DNA of 64,000 nt from Acidiferrum sp963764675 (GCA_963764675.1 CAVXTQ010000001.1:310001-374000), one strand, 5' to 3'; shown: positions 52,363 to 63,067, counted from the first letter of the stretch. The notes: generated from the sequence alone by a model not told the origin. Numbers and translations: made by a program.

Positions 52363-54096
52363 ATGGGCCGCATGCTTAAGATTGTTGGTATTGTCGTCGG
52401 CGTTCTGATCGTCCTTGTGGTGGTGGTGCCGTTCCTTGTACCAGTGAACCAATTCCGGCCGACTATCGAACAAAAAGCTTCCGCAGCGTTGGGACGCAAA
52501 GTCGAAGTGGGCAACCTGAGTTTTTCCCTGTTGAGCGGATCGCTGGGGGCGGACAACCTGGCAATCGCCGACGATCCGAAATTCAGCAATGCGGCGTTTC
52601 TGAGCGCGAAGTCCGTCAAGGTGGGCGTTGAGGTCATGCCGCTGATTTTCTCGAAGACGCTCAACGTGACGGACATTGTGATCGACAGCCCGCAAGTCAC
52701 GCTGATCCGCGACGCCAAAGGCGAGTGGAACTATTCGTCGTTCGGAGGTTCGGCGGCAAAATCAGAAGCGACGCAGACGCCCGCGGCCGCTAAGCCGGGC
52801 AATGCTGCTCCATCTTCGTCGACGCCGCCTGGAGAGTTCTCGGTGCAAAAACTGGAGCTCAAGAACGGGCGCATCACGGTTGGCTCGACGGGTTCCCAGA
52901 AGCGCAGCACGTATGACAACGTGAGTGTGGTCGCCTCGAATGTCTCGCTGACGTCGAAATTTCCTGTTACGGTCACCGCCGACCTTCCCGGCGGCGGAAA
53001 TTTCAAGCTCGACGGCACCGCTGGACCCGTCGATCAATCGAACACCCAACTGACTCCACTTGACGCCAAGCTGACGGTGAGTTCGCTGAACCTGGCCTCG
53101 ACGGGATTCCTCGATCCCTCGGCGGGTTTGGGTGGTGTGCTCGATCTCGATGCCACCGTCGCTTCGCAGAACGGCGAAGCCGCGACGAAGGGGTCGGCGA
53201 AACTCTCGAAAGCGCTGCTGATCGCCGGTGGATCGCCCGCTTCGGTTCCTGTCACGGTGGACTTCAGCACCAAATACAATCTCACGAAGAACACAGGCGT
53301 TCTAGAACCTTCGACGTTGAAGATCGGCGGTGCTGCGGCGCATCTCTCCGGCACGTACGAGATTCCGGCCGAGGGAGCCATCCTCAAAATTAAAGTGGAC
53401 GCCCAGAACATGCCTGCGAAGGATCTTCAAGCCTTCCTTCCCGCGATCGGTATCAATATGCCGAAGGGTGCTTCGCTTCAGGGCGGCACGCTGAGCACCA
53501 ATCTCGATATGGCTGGGCCCACGAATAAGTTGGTCACCACTGGCAACGTGGGCTTGTTCGACGGCAAACTGGCTGGATTCGATCTTGGCTCGAAGCTCTC
53601 CGCGATTTCTGCGCTGACGGGTGTAAAGACCGGCAGCGACTTGGTGATTCAGAAGCTTACGAGCAATCTGCGCATGGCTCCCGATGGTCTCAAGGTGGAC
53701 AATTTCAACGCGGTCGTACCCTCACTCGGGAGCATGGTTGGCGCCGGCACCATAGACTCGAAGAACCAACTCGATTTTAAAATGGCGGCGACCCTCACCG
53801 ACGTGATTGGACAGGCTGCAAGCCCGGTGAATGCCGCGGGCGGCCTACTCGGCCAAGTCATGGGTGGAGCTGGTGGTGGCGGATGCAAGAAGGGCACGAC
53901 CGTGCCTTTTCAAATCACGGGAACGACCTCAGAGCCGAAGTTTGTGCCGGACGTGGGTGGTCTCGCCGCGGGTATGCTGAAGTCGCAGCTTGGATGCGTA
54001 GGCGGCCTGGCTGGCGGCGCCGCTGGCGACGCGACAAAAGGCGCGGACAATCCCCTCGGGCAACTCGGCGGATTGTTCAAGAAGAAAAAGCCGTAG
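52363..54096 (+). CDS. AsmA-family protein
   Basis: 577 residues. An N-terminal membrane anchor (about 5-27) then VNQFRPTIEQKASAALGRKVEVGNLSFSL, the hallmark AsmA opening, with a VEVMPLIFSKTLNVTDIVIDSPQVTLIRDAKGEWNY block. A low-complexity Ala/Pro/Ser spacer (about 128-155) separates it from a long beta-rich C-terminal region (about 160-560). The sequence near 496-511 (AAGGLLGQVMGGAGGGGC) is Gly-rich. AsmA-like proteins bridge the periplasm and are tied to lipid transport to, or homeostasis of, the outer membrane. A single-gene unit. Confidence 0.88.
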   Translation: MGRMLKIVGIVVGVLIVLVVVVPFLVPVNQFRPTIEQKASAALGRKVEVGNLSFSLLSGSLGADNLAIADDPKFSNAAFLSAKSVKVGVEVMPLIFSKTLNVTDIVIDSPQVTLIRDAKGEWNYSSFGGSAAKSEATQTPAAAKPGNAAPSSSTPPGEFSVQKLELKNGRITVGSTGSQKRSTYDNVSVVASNVSLTSKFPVTVTADLPGGGNFKLDGTAGPVDQSNTQLTPLDAKLTVSSLNLASTGFLDPSAGLGGVLDLDATVASQNGEAATKGSAKLSKALLIAGGSPASVPVTVDFSTKYNLTKNTGVLEPSTLKIGGAAAHLSGTYEIPAEGAILKIKVDAQNMPAKDLQAFLPAIGINMPKGASLQGGTLSTNLDMAGPTNKLVTTGNVGLFDGKLAGFDLGSKLSAISALTGVKTGSDLVIQKLTSNLRMAPDGLKVDNFNAVVPSLGSMVGAGTIDSKNQLDFKMAATLTDVIGQAASPVNAAGGLLGQVMGGAGGGGCKKGTTVPFQITGTTSEPKFVPDVGGLAAGMLKSQLGCVGGLAGGAAGDATKGADNPLGQLGGLFKKKKP

Positions 54097-54261
54097 CTAA
54101 GTCTTAGCCGCATCTTTCGCCGTGTGAGTGCGCGGCGTGACGGTGCGCACTCTCACTGCTGCTCCTTGACACTACTGTAACTTCCCACTAGCCTCATCCG
54201 TCTACGAAGCCAGTGCTTTGTGGATCGCGTCCTTCCGCGCCATCCAAACAAGGAGTCGTAA

Positions 54262-55959
54262 ATGCATCGCGTACCCCGCCGAAGGTTGTCGTTTGCGCTC
54301 ACTCTTATTGCAACGCTAACGCCGCTTCTAGCTGCGCCTCGGCTCGCAGCGCAAGGCGGCGAGCCGCAATATTTCGCGATTCGCGGAGCGACGGTTGTTC
54401 CGGTCTCGGGTCCGCGCATCGAAAACGCGACGGTGATCGTTTCGCGTGGCTTGATTACGGCGGTTGGGAAGGATGCCAGCATTCCCGAAGAAGCTTGGGT
54501 GGTTGATGGAAAAGGCCTGACGGTTTATCCGGGGCTCGTCGATGCGTTCACCGATGTCGGCCTCTCGTCTGCTGCTACACCTACGGGCGGCGATAGCGGT
54601 GCGCGTCCCGGGCAGCCCGTTTCGCGCGGTCCGGAGGATCGTCCCGGCTCCACGCCGTGGCGCGACGCGGCCGGCGAAGCTACCCTTAGCGACAAGCGCG
54701 TGGAATCTTGGCGTAGCGCCGGCTTTACAACCGTTGTTTCCGCGCCGAAGGGCGGAATTTTCCCCGGCCAAGCCGCGGTGCTCGATCTGGCGGGTGAGCG
54801 CAACGGGGACATGGTGGTGAAATCGCCGGTAGCCATTCCGGTGGCTTTCCAGGGCACGGGGAGCTTCAGCAACTTTCCCCACTCGTTGATGGGCATCGTC
54901 GCGTATGTCCGCCAAGTTTGGCTGGACACCGATTGGAGCTCGAGAGCCGAGGCCATCTACGAGAAAAACCCGCACGGCGTGGAGCGGCCGCGCTATGACC
55001 GCACCGATTCCGCACTCGCCGACGCGCTTGAAGATCACGCGCTGGTGCTGGTCCCTGCAAACAACTCTGCGCAGATTCGCCGCGCGTTTGAACTGGTTGA
55101 TCGCTGGCACGTCAACAGCGCCATTTACGGCGGCCAGATGAGCTACAAAGTTGCCGATGAAATCGCCGCGAAGAAGCTGCCGGTGCTCGTCGATCTGAAG
55201 TGGCCTGAAGCTGACAAGGACGCCGATCCCGATGACGTGGCTTCGCTGCGCACCCTGCGCTTCCGCGATCGCGCGCCGTCTTCGCCGGCGGCACTCGCCA
55301 AAGTGGGAGTCAAGTTCGCGTTCTATTCCGGCGGAATCGCGGCGCCGAAGGATATTCTGAAGGCCGCGAAGAAATCGATCGACGCGGGCCTCGCGCCAGA
55401 CGCTGCTTTGCGGGCGCTGACCCTTACATCAGCTGAGATTTTCGGCGTGGCGGACCGCCTTGGCTCCATCGAAAAAGGAAAGATCGCCAATCTGGTCGTC
55501 GCCGACGGTGACCTGTTTAACGAAAAGACAAAAATCAAATACGTGTTTGTCGATGGCCAAAGATTCGACATACGCGAGCCAGAGAAACCTAAGGATCCGC
55601 CGAAAGGTGATATCACCGGAAAATGGAAGCTGGCCTACACCACGCCTGAGGGCGCGGAGGAATCTATCCTCGACGTTACGATGGCAACGGACGGCGCGCT
55701 TTCGGGCTCGACGAGCAGCAAGCGCGGCACCGCCAACATCATCACCGGCTATCTGAGCGGAGACAAGTTCAGTTTCACGATCAACATCCCCATCGAAGGT
55801 TCGCCGTCCGACGTTGTTTTTACGGGAACGTTCGACGGCACCTCGCTGAAGGGCAACATCAGCGTGGTGGGAATCGACATCGACTTCACGGGCACGAGGT
55901 CCGCCGCACCGTCGGTCGCGGCCGGCCAATCCACGGCGACACGAGGAGGAGCGCGATGA
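54262..55959 (+). CDS. Amidohydrolase-like protein without HxH, plus C-terminal beta domain
   Basis: 565 residues, signal peptide to LAAQG. Composite domain of amidohydrolases at both ends (FAIRGATVVPVSGPRIENATVIVSRG; FGVADRLGSIEKGKIANLVVADGDLF), but where active members have PGLIDxHxH this reads VYPGLVDAFTDVGLS, and no later metal ligands are seen. A C-terminal addition (about 450-555, GDITGKWKLAYTTPEGAEESI ... GNISVVGIDIDFTGTRS) is a small beta-rich domain. Probably non-catalytic. First of three coupled genes (4-bp overlap ATGA), so it may be a structural partner of the middle protein. Confidence 0.8.
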   Translation: MHRVPRRRLSFALTLIATLTPLLAAPRLAAQGGEPQYFAIRGATVVPVSGPRIENATVIVSRGLITAVGKDASIPEEAWVVDGKGLTVYPGLVDAFTDVGLSSAATPTGGDSGARPGQPVSRGPEDRPGSTPWRDAAGEATLSDKRVESWRSAGFTTVVSAPKGGIFPGQAAVLDLAGERNGDMVVKSPVAIPVAFQGTGSFSNFPHSLMGIVAYVRQVWLDTDWSSRAEAIYEKNPHGVERPRYDRTDSALADALEDHALVLVPANNSAQIRRAFELVDRWHVNSAIYGGQMSYKVADEIAAKKLPVLVDLKWPEADKDADPDDVASLRTLRFRDRAPSSPAALAKVGVKFAFYSGGIAAPKDILKAAKKSIDAGLAPDAALRALTLTSAEIFGVADRLGSIEKGKIANLVVADGDLFNEKTKIKYVFVDGQRFDIREPEKPKDPPKGDITGKWKLAYTTPEGAEESILDVTMATDGALSGSTSSKRGTANIITGYLSGDKFSFTINIPIEGSPSDVVFTGTFDGTSLKGNISVVGIDIDFTGTRSAAPSVAAGQSTATRGGAR

Positions 55960-57416
55960 GTGATTCACGGACAAGAATCGCACTCATTGCTGTGCTCCTG
56001 GCAGGTCTCACGCCATTTCACACAAGGGCCGCCAATCCCCCGGCCGTCGCAAGCGAGCCCGCTCCCGTCATCTTGATTCAGAACGCCACCATCCTCACCG
56101 TATCGCACGGCACTATCGAGCACGGGTCGATCCTAATTAAGGATGGAAAAATCGCCGAAGTTGGCTTGTCGATCAAGGCTCCGAAAGACGCGCAGGTGAT
56201 CGATGCCGAGGGCCAGTTCGTCATGCCCGGCATCATCGATTGCCATTCGCATATCGCCATCGATGGTGATGTCAACGAAGGCAGCATCTCGGTGTCGTCG
56301 ATTGCGAACATCGCCGACGTTCTCAACCCCGACGACATTGATATCTACCGGGATCTCGCCGGCGGAGTTACGACCGCAAACGTACTTCATGGCAGCGCGA
56401 ATCCCATAGGCGGCCAGACCATCGTCATCAAGCTGCGGTGGGGGCAGCCGGCGTCGAAGCTGCCGTTCGAAGGCGCCTTGCCGGGAATTAAGTTCGCGCT
56501 GGGCGAAAATCCCAAGCACTCGAACTTCGGTGGACGCGGAACCGCCGCGCGCTATCCCGCGACGCGCATGGGAGTGGAAGAAACTATCCGCGGCGCGTTT
56601 GCGGAAGCCCGCGACTACAAGAGCGAGTGGGACGTCTACAACAAGCGCATCGCCTCCGGCGAAAAGAACTTGATACCGCCGCGTCGCGATCTGCGTCTCG
56701 ATCCTCTGGTCGAGGTGCTGGAAGGAAAGCGCTACGTGCACTCCCATTGTTATCGCGAAGACGAAATCCTGATGCTGCTGCGCGTAGCCAAGGAATTCGG
56801 CTTTAAGGTGCGCACGTTTCAACACGTCCTTGAGGGCTACAAGGTTGCCGATGAGCTCGCTGCGGCAGGCGTCGGCGCGTCCACGTTCTCCGACTGGTGG
56901 GCGTACAAGGTCGAAGCTTACGAAGCAATTCCGTACAACGCTGCGCTGATGACCAAGCGCGGTGTGATCGTATCGATCAATTCCGACGATGCCGAGGAGG
57001 CCACGCACCTGAATCAAGAAGCCGCCAAGAGCATCAAGTTCGGCGGGCTGTCTCGCGACGAGGCTCTTAAGTTAGTCACGTTGAATCCAGCGATGCAGTT
57101 GGGCATCGACAAGCGCGTTGGCACGATCGATGCCGGCAAAGACGCTGACTTGGTCATTTACAATCACGACCCGCTCAGCGCTTATGCGGTGGTGCAGAAG
57201 ACCTTAGTTGATGGGCGCGTGTACTTCGATCGTCAGCATGACATCGCTGAGCGCCCCAACCTCGAGAAAGAAAAGAAGGCGCTGCTCGAGAAAGAAAAGA
57301 AAGCCGTGGAGACAGAGAGAAAGACCGAGCCTCCCGGCGCAAAGCCCGGTGAAAAGAAACCCGACGAGAAGCCCAAGCCGCCGCAAGCTTCAGACGTTTC
57401 CGGAGGTGCTCTGTGA
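55956..57416 (+). CDS. Imidazolonepropionase-like amidohydrolase, metal site present
   Basis: 486 residues with a signal peptide (about 1-25). HxH is present in MPGIIDCHSHIAIDGDV, followed by metal-site histidines in YVHSHCYRED and FQHVLEGYKVADEL and the Asp of SINSDDAEEATHL, the Hutl/imidazolonepropionase-like pattern. The C-terminus (about 430-486) is a charged Lys/Glu/Pro tail (KEKKALLEKEKKAVETERK). It should hydrolyse a cyclic amide or peptide-like bond in the periplasm; the substrate is not known. Overlaps both neighbours by 4 bp. Confidence 0.88.
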   Translation: MSDSRTRIALIAVLLAGLTPFHTRAANPPAVASEPAPVILIQNATILTVSHGTIEHGSILIKDGKIAEVGLSIKAPKDAQVIDAEGQFVMPGIIDCHSHIAIDGDVNEGSISVSSIANIADVLNPDDIDIYRDLAGGVTTANVLHGSANPIGGQTIVIKLRWGQPASKLPFEGALPGIKFALGENPKHSNFGGRGTAARYPATRMGVEETIRGAFAEARDYKSEWDVYNKRIASGEKNLIPPRRDLRLDPLVEVLEGKRYVHSHCYREDEILMLLRVAKEFGFKVRTFQHVLEGYKVADELAAAGVGASTFSDWWAYKVEAYEAIPYNAALMTKRGVIVSINSDDAEEATHLNQEAAKSIKFGGLSRDEALKLVTLNPAMQLGIDKRVGTIDAGKDADLVIYNHDPLSAYAVVQKTLVDGRVYFDRQHDIAERPNLEKEKKALLEKEKKAVETERKTEPPGAKPGEKKPDEKPKPPQASDVSGGAL

Positions 57417-58762
57417 AGAGCGCCTTGTTTGCGAACGGGCTCCGCGTCACGGCGTTGATGACGGGTCTTTGCTTTGGTAGTGCGATCTTCACCTCCGCGC
57501 AAGAGAAGCCCGCTACCTACGCCATCACCCACGCGAAGATCTTCACGCTCGCCGGCGCCGCCATTGAGGACGGCACGCTCCTTATCCGCGACGGCAAAAT
57601 CGCGGCCGTGGGCACTGCGGTTGACGTTCCCGCCGGAGCGCAGATCATCGACGCAAAAGGACTGCAGGTTTATCCGGGTCTCTTCGATCCCATCACACAG
57701 ATGGGACTCCGCGAGATCGGCGCAGTCAGCGCCACCGTGGACGCCACCGAAACCGGCGCGTTCAATCCGGACGTAGTCGCGGCTGAAGCGATACTGCCCT
57801 CGAGCGAGCACATCCCCGTCACCCGTGCCGCAGGAATCACCGAAGTTCTCGCCGTACCCGCGAGTGGCGGATTCGATTCCGGTGGCGGACAAGGCATCCT
57901 GGGCGGGCAAGCCTCCGCGATTCATCTCGCTGGCTGGACCATCAGCGACATGCTCATCAAGAAAAGTGTGGCCATGGTCCTAAACTGGCCCCAGATCGAA
58001 ACGCAGTCCATCGATTTCTCAACGTTCTCCAGAAAGCAAAAACCATACGCCGAAGCCAAGCAGGAATACGAGAAGCGCGCTGTTGAGCTGACCGAGTGGC
58101 TCGATCGGGCGCGCCACTACGCGCTGGCCATGGGTCATGGAGGTCCCGCCGACTACCAGCGCGACCTCAAGCTCGAAGCGCTCGTGCCGGTCACGCGTGG
58201 CGAGTTGCCCGTGTTGGTCTTTGCCAATCGCGCGCGTGACATCCGCAACGCCGTTGAGTTCTGCGACAAGCAAAAGCTGAAAATGATCCTCGCCGGCGGC
58301 GCGGAAGCCTATAAGGTGAAGGACCTTCTTCGTTCAAAGAATGTTGCCGTAGTCCTCGGACCCACACTCACCGAGCCGCTTGACGAAGACGACGCCTACG
58401 ACCGCTTGCTCACCCAGCCAGCGGAACTCACCGGCGCCGGCGTGAAAGTTGCCTTCGGCAGCTTCGACAATTCCTTCGCCCGCCGGCTCGGCCAGCAAGC
58501 TGCCAACGCCGTAGCGCACGGTTTGTCCTACGACGAAGCGTTGAAGGGCGTAACGCTGTATCCAGCCCAAATTTTTGGCCTCGCCGATCAAGTCGGAACC
58601 CTCGAGGCCGGCAAGATTGCCGACGTCATCGTTACCAACGGCGATCCGCTTGAGCTGACCACCGATGTGCGCTATCTCTTCATCAAGGGCCAACTGACCT
58701 CCACCGACAACAAGCACAAGGCGCTCTACGAGAAATACCTGAACCGCCCGAAGGCCCAGTAG
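57413..58762 (+). CDS. Amidohydrolase-like protein without HxH (third of the trio)
   Basis: 449 residues from GTG 57413 (overlap GTGA). Signal peptide to FTSAQE. Amidohydrolase framing blocks (YAITHAKIFTLAGAAIEDGTLLIRDGKIAAVG; FGLADQVGTLEAGKIADVIVTNGDPL) are clear, but the metal-binding strand reads VYPGLFDPITQMGLREIG, so HxH is lost as in the first gene. LPVLVFANRARDIRNAVEF and KMILAGGAEAYKVKDLL replace the later ligand region. Likely non-catalytic, paralogous to the first protein. Confidence 0.82.
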   Translation: MKSALFANGLRVTALMTGLCFGSAIFTSAQEKPATYAITHAKIFTLAGAAIEDGTLLIRDGKIAAVGTAVDVPAGAQIIDAKGLQVYPGLFDPITQMGLREIGAVSATVDATETGAFNPDVVAAEAILPSSEHIPVTRAAGITEVLAVPASGGFDSGGGQGILGGQASAIHLAGWTISDMLIKKSVAMVLNWPQIETQSIDFSTFSRKQKPYAEAKQEYEKRAVELTEWLDRARHYALAMGHGGPADYQRDLKLEALVPVTRGELPVLVFANRARDIRNAVEFCDKQKLKMILAGGAEAYKVKDLLRSKNVAVVLGPTLTEPLDEDDAYDRLLTQPAELTGAGVKVAFGSFDNSFARRLGQQAANAVAHGLSYDEALKGVTLYPAQIFGLADQVGTLEAGKIADVIVTNGDPLELTTDVRYLFIKGQLTSTDNKHKALYEKYLNRPKAQ

Positions 58763-58832
58763 CCTGACAAGCGCCGAAACGTTTTGCGCTCGGCGCGCGT
58801 CTGAACGCATAAGACACCGACTCTGTGGGGGT

Positions 58833-61269
58833 GTGGTCGTGCAGACTTTGCTTCAGGATCTGCGGTATGGGTTTCGACTCCTGGCCAAGAGCCCCTCGTT
58901 CACGGCGATCGCCATCCTCACGCTTGCACTGGGCATTGGCGCCAATACCGCGATTTTCAGCGTTGTAAATGCGGTGTTGTTGCGACCCCTTGCGTTTCGT
59001 GATCCTTCGCGCCTGGTCCTTACGTTGGAAAAGAACCCGGCCATACCCGGGCTTGCCTCGATCTCTTACCTCAACTATCTGGATTGGCGCGACCAGAGCC
59101 ATTCGTTTGAATCGCTCGAAGCTACTCGCGCCACCACCCTGACGGTCACCGGCGCTGGAGAGCCGGAGCGTTTGAACGCGCGCATGGCAACGGCCGGCGT
59201 GTTTCGGCTTCTCGGCGTCGATGCCATGGTCGGGCGCACGTTTACGCGAGACGAGGACCGCGCCGGCGGAACTCCTGTAGCAGTGTTGAGCTACGGCTTT
59301 TGGCAGCGGCGTTTCGGCGGCTCCCGCGACCTCATCGGCCAAGCCATCAACCTGGACTCGAAGCCCTACACCGTCGTTGGCGTGCTCCCGCCAGGCTTTC
59401 AAATCCTGCAGCCGGCGGACGTATTCGTGGCCCTTATGCCCTGGGCAATAACGCTGCCGGATGATCGCAATTGGCACCCCGGAATTATCCCGGTGGGGCG
59501 GCTGAAGGCGGACGTTTCCAGGGAACAAGCGCGCACGGAAATCATCAGCATTGCGAAACGCTTGGAGCAGCAGTATCCGCTCTACAACACGGGCGTCAGT
59601 GGAGAAGTTGTGGGCTTGCAGGACCAGCTGGTGCAAAACGTGCGGCCCGCGCTGCTACTGCTGCTTGGCGCAGTGAGCTTCGTGCTCCTCATCTCGTGCG
59701 TCAACGTGGCGAATCTTCTGCTCGCGCGGGCGGCATCGCGCGGCAGGGAAGTGGCCATTCGCACTTCGATGGGCGCCAGCCGCGGACGTGTCGTACGGCA
59801 GCTTCTGACCGAGAGCGTGTTGATCTCCGTTGCGGGTGGGGCGCTCGGGCTGTTGCTTGGTTGGGCCGCTTTGGGCCCGCTGTTAAAGATTTCTGCCGGC
59901 AGCGTACCGCAGATTTTCACGGTGAGCCTGGATCCCTGGGTCCTGACATTCACGATTGGCGTTTCCGTGGTTACTGGGCTGGCTTTTGGCATCGTTCCCG
60001 CACTGCGCACCGCGAGGATCGATTTGCGCGAAACACTGAACGAAGGATCGCGCGGGTCGACAAGCGGCCCTGGGCAACACCGGCTTCGCGGCATCCTAGT
60101 CGCGACGGAAATCGCCCTCGCGACCCTGCTTCTCGTCGGCTCAGGATTGCTCTTGCGAAGTTTCTCGCGTCTTCAGGACCTCGCTCCTGGGTTCCGCCCC
60201 GACCATTTGCTGGTAGCCGATATTCCTCTCTCAGAACGCCTACGCAAAGCCGGAACAACGCTACCAATTTTTCGATCGCCTCGTAGAACGCGTCAGGACA
60301 CTGCCGGGAGTAAGTTCGGCCGGAGCAGCGTCGTTCTTACCGGTCAGCGGCGGCGGATCGGTGATTCATTTCAATATCCAGGGAAGGCCGCCGAAAAGCC
60401 CTCACGATTTCACCGCCGCCGGATACCGGACGATTACGCCGGAGTATATGGAAACGCTCAAGGTGCCGTTGCTTCAGGGCCGGCTTTTCACCGCGGCGGA
60501 CAATGAGAAGGCGGCTGCCGTCGTGGTGATCAACGCCACCATGGCACGCACTTTCTTCCACGATGAGAGTCCGATCGGCAAGCGAATGCAAATCGGAGCG
60601 ACACCTGAGCAAGAAGTGCCGTGGATGGAAATCGTGGGCGTGGTTGGCGACGTGCTTCCGGGCCTTGGCGTCGATCCTCAGTCCGAAATGTACCTGCCTT
60701 ACCGGCAGGCGGATGCGTTGCTTCCGGTTTTTCAGCTGTCCGTGGTGCTGCGAACTGCGGGAGAGCCGCAACTCCAGGCCGCCGCTCTGCGCAGCGCGCT
60801 TGCGGAGATCGATCCCAATCAACCCCTTATAAAGGTGCGCACTATGGAGGACAACCTGACGGCTTCCGTCGCTCAGCCGCGTTTTCGTACCTGGCTCATT
60901 GGCATTTTTGCTGGCCTCGCCCTTACGCTGGCCGCCGTCGGGATCTATGGCGTGATGTCCTACACCGTCACGCAGCGCACGAGTGAGATCGGCATCCGGG
61001 TCGCCCTGGGAGCGCAGGCCGCGGATGTCTTTCGCGCCGTCGTCGGAGAGGGCCTGCGATTCGCTTTGCTGGGTGTGGGAATGGGTCTGGTCTGCAGTTT
61101 GCTCTTCACGCGACTGCTGCAGAGTTTTCTCTACGGCGTCAGCGCCTCCGACCCGCTGACGTTTTCCGGAGTAGCCATCCTTCTGTTGCTGGTCGCCCTT
61201 GCGGCCTCGTTTTTCCCGGCTCGCCGGGCCACTCGCGTGGACCCCATCATCGCGCTGCGCTACGAATAG
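58833..61269 (+). pseudogene. ADOP-type duplicated orphan permease (MacB/FtsX-like), frameshifted
   Basis: The first frame (58833-60506) begins LLQDLRYGFRLLAKSPSFTAIAILTLALGIGANTAIFSVVNAVLL, followed by a MacB-like periplasmic domain and a four-helix FtsX domain. Homology then leaves it at ADIPLS near 60230 and continues in the second frame (QNAYAKPEQRYQFFDRLVERVR, VIHFNIQGRPPKSPHDF) to 61269, a second such half. One base too many in the CTCTCTC tract (60226-60232) explains it. Restored, about 812 residues, normal for ADOP proteins, which carry no ATPase. Could also be a sequencing error. Confidence 0.85.
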
Positions 61270-61344
61270 CTCATCCTTGCCTCGTAGCGGGCGTCTTTTT
61301 TTAAGATCGCGGGAAACTTTTCCCGTCGCGCTGCGTTCATACCA

Positions 61345-62928
61345 GTGAGCTACATGCGCACACCCCTTCTAGCTGCAACCATCACCGGTGTTTTGATTGG
61401 CTGGGGCGCGCCCACTCGCGCTCAGGATGCCGAGAAGATCGTCGATCAGTACATCAAGGCTCAGGGCGGCGCGAAGGCCCTGTCGAAAGTTCAGACGCTC
61501 ACCATCGAAGGCACCCTTTCCAACACGGCGGACGGGAAAGGCGGAACATACACTTTTGACACCAAACTGCCGGACCGTTACTACTCGGAACTTGTTATGG
61601 GCGATCGAACCCTCATCGAGGCGTACAACGGGAAATCCGCGTGGCACCAGACAGCCACTGGCGAGATCTCGACGCTAGTCGGAACCGAAGGCACGCAACT
61701 CGAAGCCGCTGGCCAGTACTACAATTCGCGCCTGGTCAACGCCAAGAAGAACAAGCTCGGCATTGCTCTTGTCGGCCATGCGCAAGTGCACGGCAGCGAC
61801 GCTCTGCAAATCGAAGTAACTACGCCGGCAGGCTTGAAGCGTGAAGTCTTTTTCGATCCCCAGACGCATTTGGTCGTCAAGGAAGCTGCCACAGTCGGGG
61901 GTATCGAAGAAGAAGTCTTTTACGGCGATTATCGCAACGTGAGCGGCCTGAAAATCCCGCACAAAATCGAGCTGCACCGCGCAAACGACGCCTACGAGAT
62001 CAGCGTCACCCGCGCGGCGATCAACGGCACGGTTGGCGAACGAGTGTTCGACTTTCCCAAGAAATCACAAGTGCAGCTGCCGGACCTGAAAACGCTTTTC
62101 AAAGAAATTGACGACAACCAGAAGGCCATCGACAAGATCAAGGAGAACTACGCCGGCACGCGTTCCGAGGAAGAAACGGAGTACGACAAGACGGGCAAGG
62201 TCACGAAGCACGACCTGAAGGAATACTCGTTTTTCTACTTGGATGGCGACGAGATCTCCACCCTGACGAAGAAAGACGGCAAGCCGCTGAGCGACGACGA
62301 GCAGAAGAAAGAGAACGAAAAGACGCAAAAGGAGATTGAGGATATTCAGAAGCGCAAGGAGAAGAAAGACGCCAAGGAAGAAAAAGCCAAGGAGGAAGGG
62401 AAAGAAGAAAAAGACGACGATGACGTCGGCATTGAAACGTTCCTTCGCGCCTGTCAGTTCGTCAATCCGCGGCGCGAGCGGTTCCGCGGGCAAGATGTGC
62501 TGGTTTTTGACTTTGAAGGCAATCCGGAGTTCAAGCCCCACAAGATGGTGGAGAAGATCGTCCAGAAGCTGGCCGGCGTCATCTGGATTGACGAAAAGGC
62601 CCACGACGTCGCGCGACTCGAAGCCTACTTTACCGGCGATTTTAGATTCGCCGGCGGCGTTCTGGCCAACCTGCAAAAAGGGACGAGTTTCGCCTTCGAG
62701 CAAGCCTTTATCAATGACGAGGTCTGGCTGCCGACGTACGAAGAAGCTCACGTCGGCGTTCGCGTTTTACTGGTGAAAGGAATCAAGGTCAACGAGGTCA
62801 CCCGATATTCCGACTACAAGAAATTTAATGTAGAGAGCGTCGCGACCGTCGGCAAGCCCAAGGGCGCGAATGAGGCGCCGCCCAACATACCTGCCGATCC
62901 TCCTCAAGTGGTTCCAGCCAAACCCTGA
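61345..62928 (+). CDS. Exported LolA-like protein with Lys/Glu-rich linker
   Basis: 527 residues, Sec signal ending PTRAQ. N-terminal domain (about 25-240): AEKIVDQYIKAQGGAKALSKVQTLTIEGTL and DTKLPDRYYSELVMGDRTLIEAYNGKSAWHQ, LREVFFDPQTHLVVKE, resembling outer-membrane lipoprotein-sorting folds. A highly charged linker follows (about 310-360, runs of EKAKEEGKEEKDDDD). A second beta-rich domain (about 365-500) repeats the pattern with IWIDEKAHDVARLEAYFTGDF. Role unknown, perhaps envelope lipid or lipoprotein handling. Its own start follows the permease by 75 bp, and they may be linked. Confidence 0.75.
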   Translation: MSYMRTPLLAATITGVLIGWGAPTRAQDAEKIVDQYIKAQGGAKALSKVQTLTIEGTLSNTADGKGGTYTFDTKLPDRYYSELVMGDRTLIEAYNGKSAWHQTATGEISTLVGTEGTQLEAAGQYYNSRLVNAKKNKLGIALVGHAQVHGSDALQIEVTTPAGLKREVFFDPQTHLVVKEAATVGGIEEEVFYGDYRNVSGLKIPHKIELHRANDAYEISVTRAAINGTVGERVFDFPKKSQVQLPDLKTLFKEIDDNQKAIDKIKENYAGTRSEEETEYDKTGKVTKHDLKEYSFFYLDGDEISTLTKKDGKPLSDDEQKKENEKTQKEIEDIQKRKEKKDAKEEKAKEEGKEEKDDDDVGIETFLRACQFVNPRRERFRGQDVLVFDFEGNPEFKPHKMVEKIVQKLAGVIWIDEKAHDVARLEAYFTGDFRFAGGVLANLQKGTSFAFEQAFINDEVWLPTYEEAHVGVRVLLVKGIKVNEVTRYSDYKKFNVESVATVGKPKGANEAPPNIPADPPQVVPAKP

Positions 62929-63067
62929 CACTCCCCGCGATTTCCTACAAACGAAGGAATCGAACGCTGCCCTCGGGATACAGCGCAAACTCCTATATTT
63001 TCAGGTGCGAGAAAAAGCATCGGAGGGTGGTGCATCGTGATGTAACTGCGACGCATCAAACCAGGGT

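Noticed and set aside
62065..62751. 228-codon minus-strand hydrophobic frame
   Set aside because: It is the complement of the Lys/Glu-rich linker of the LolA-like gene, which creates Leu/Phe-rich artefacts.
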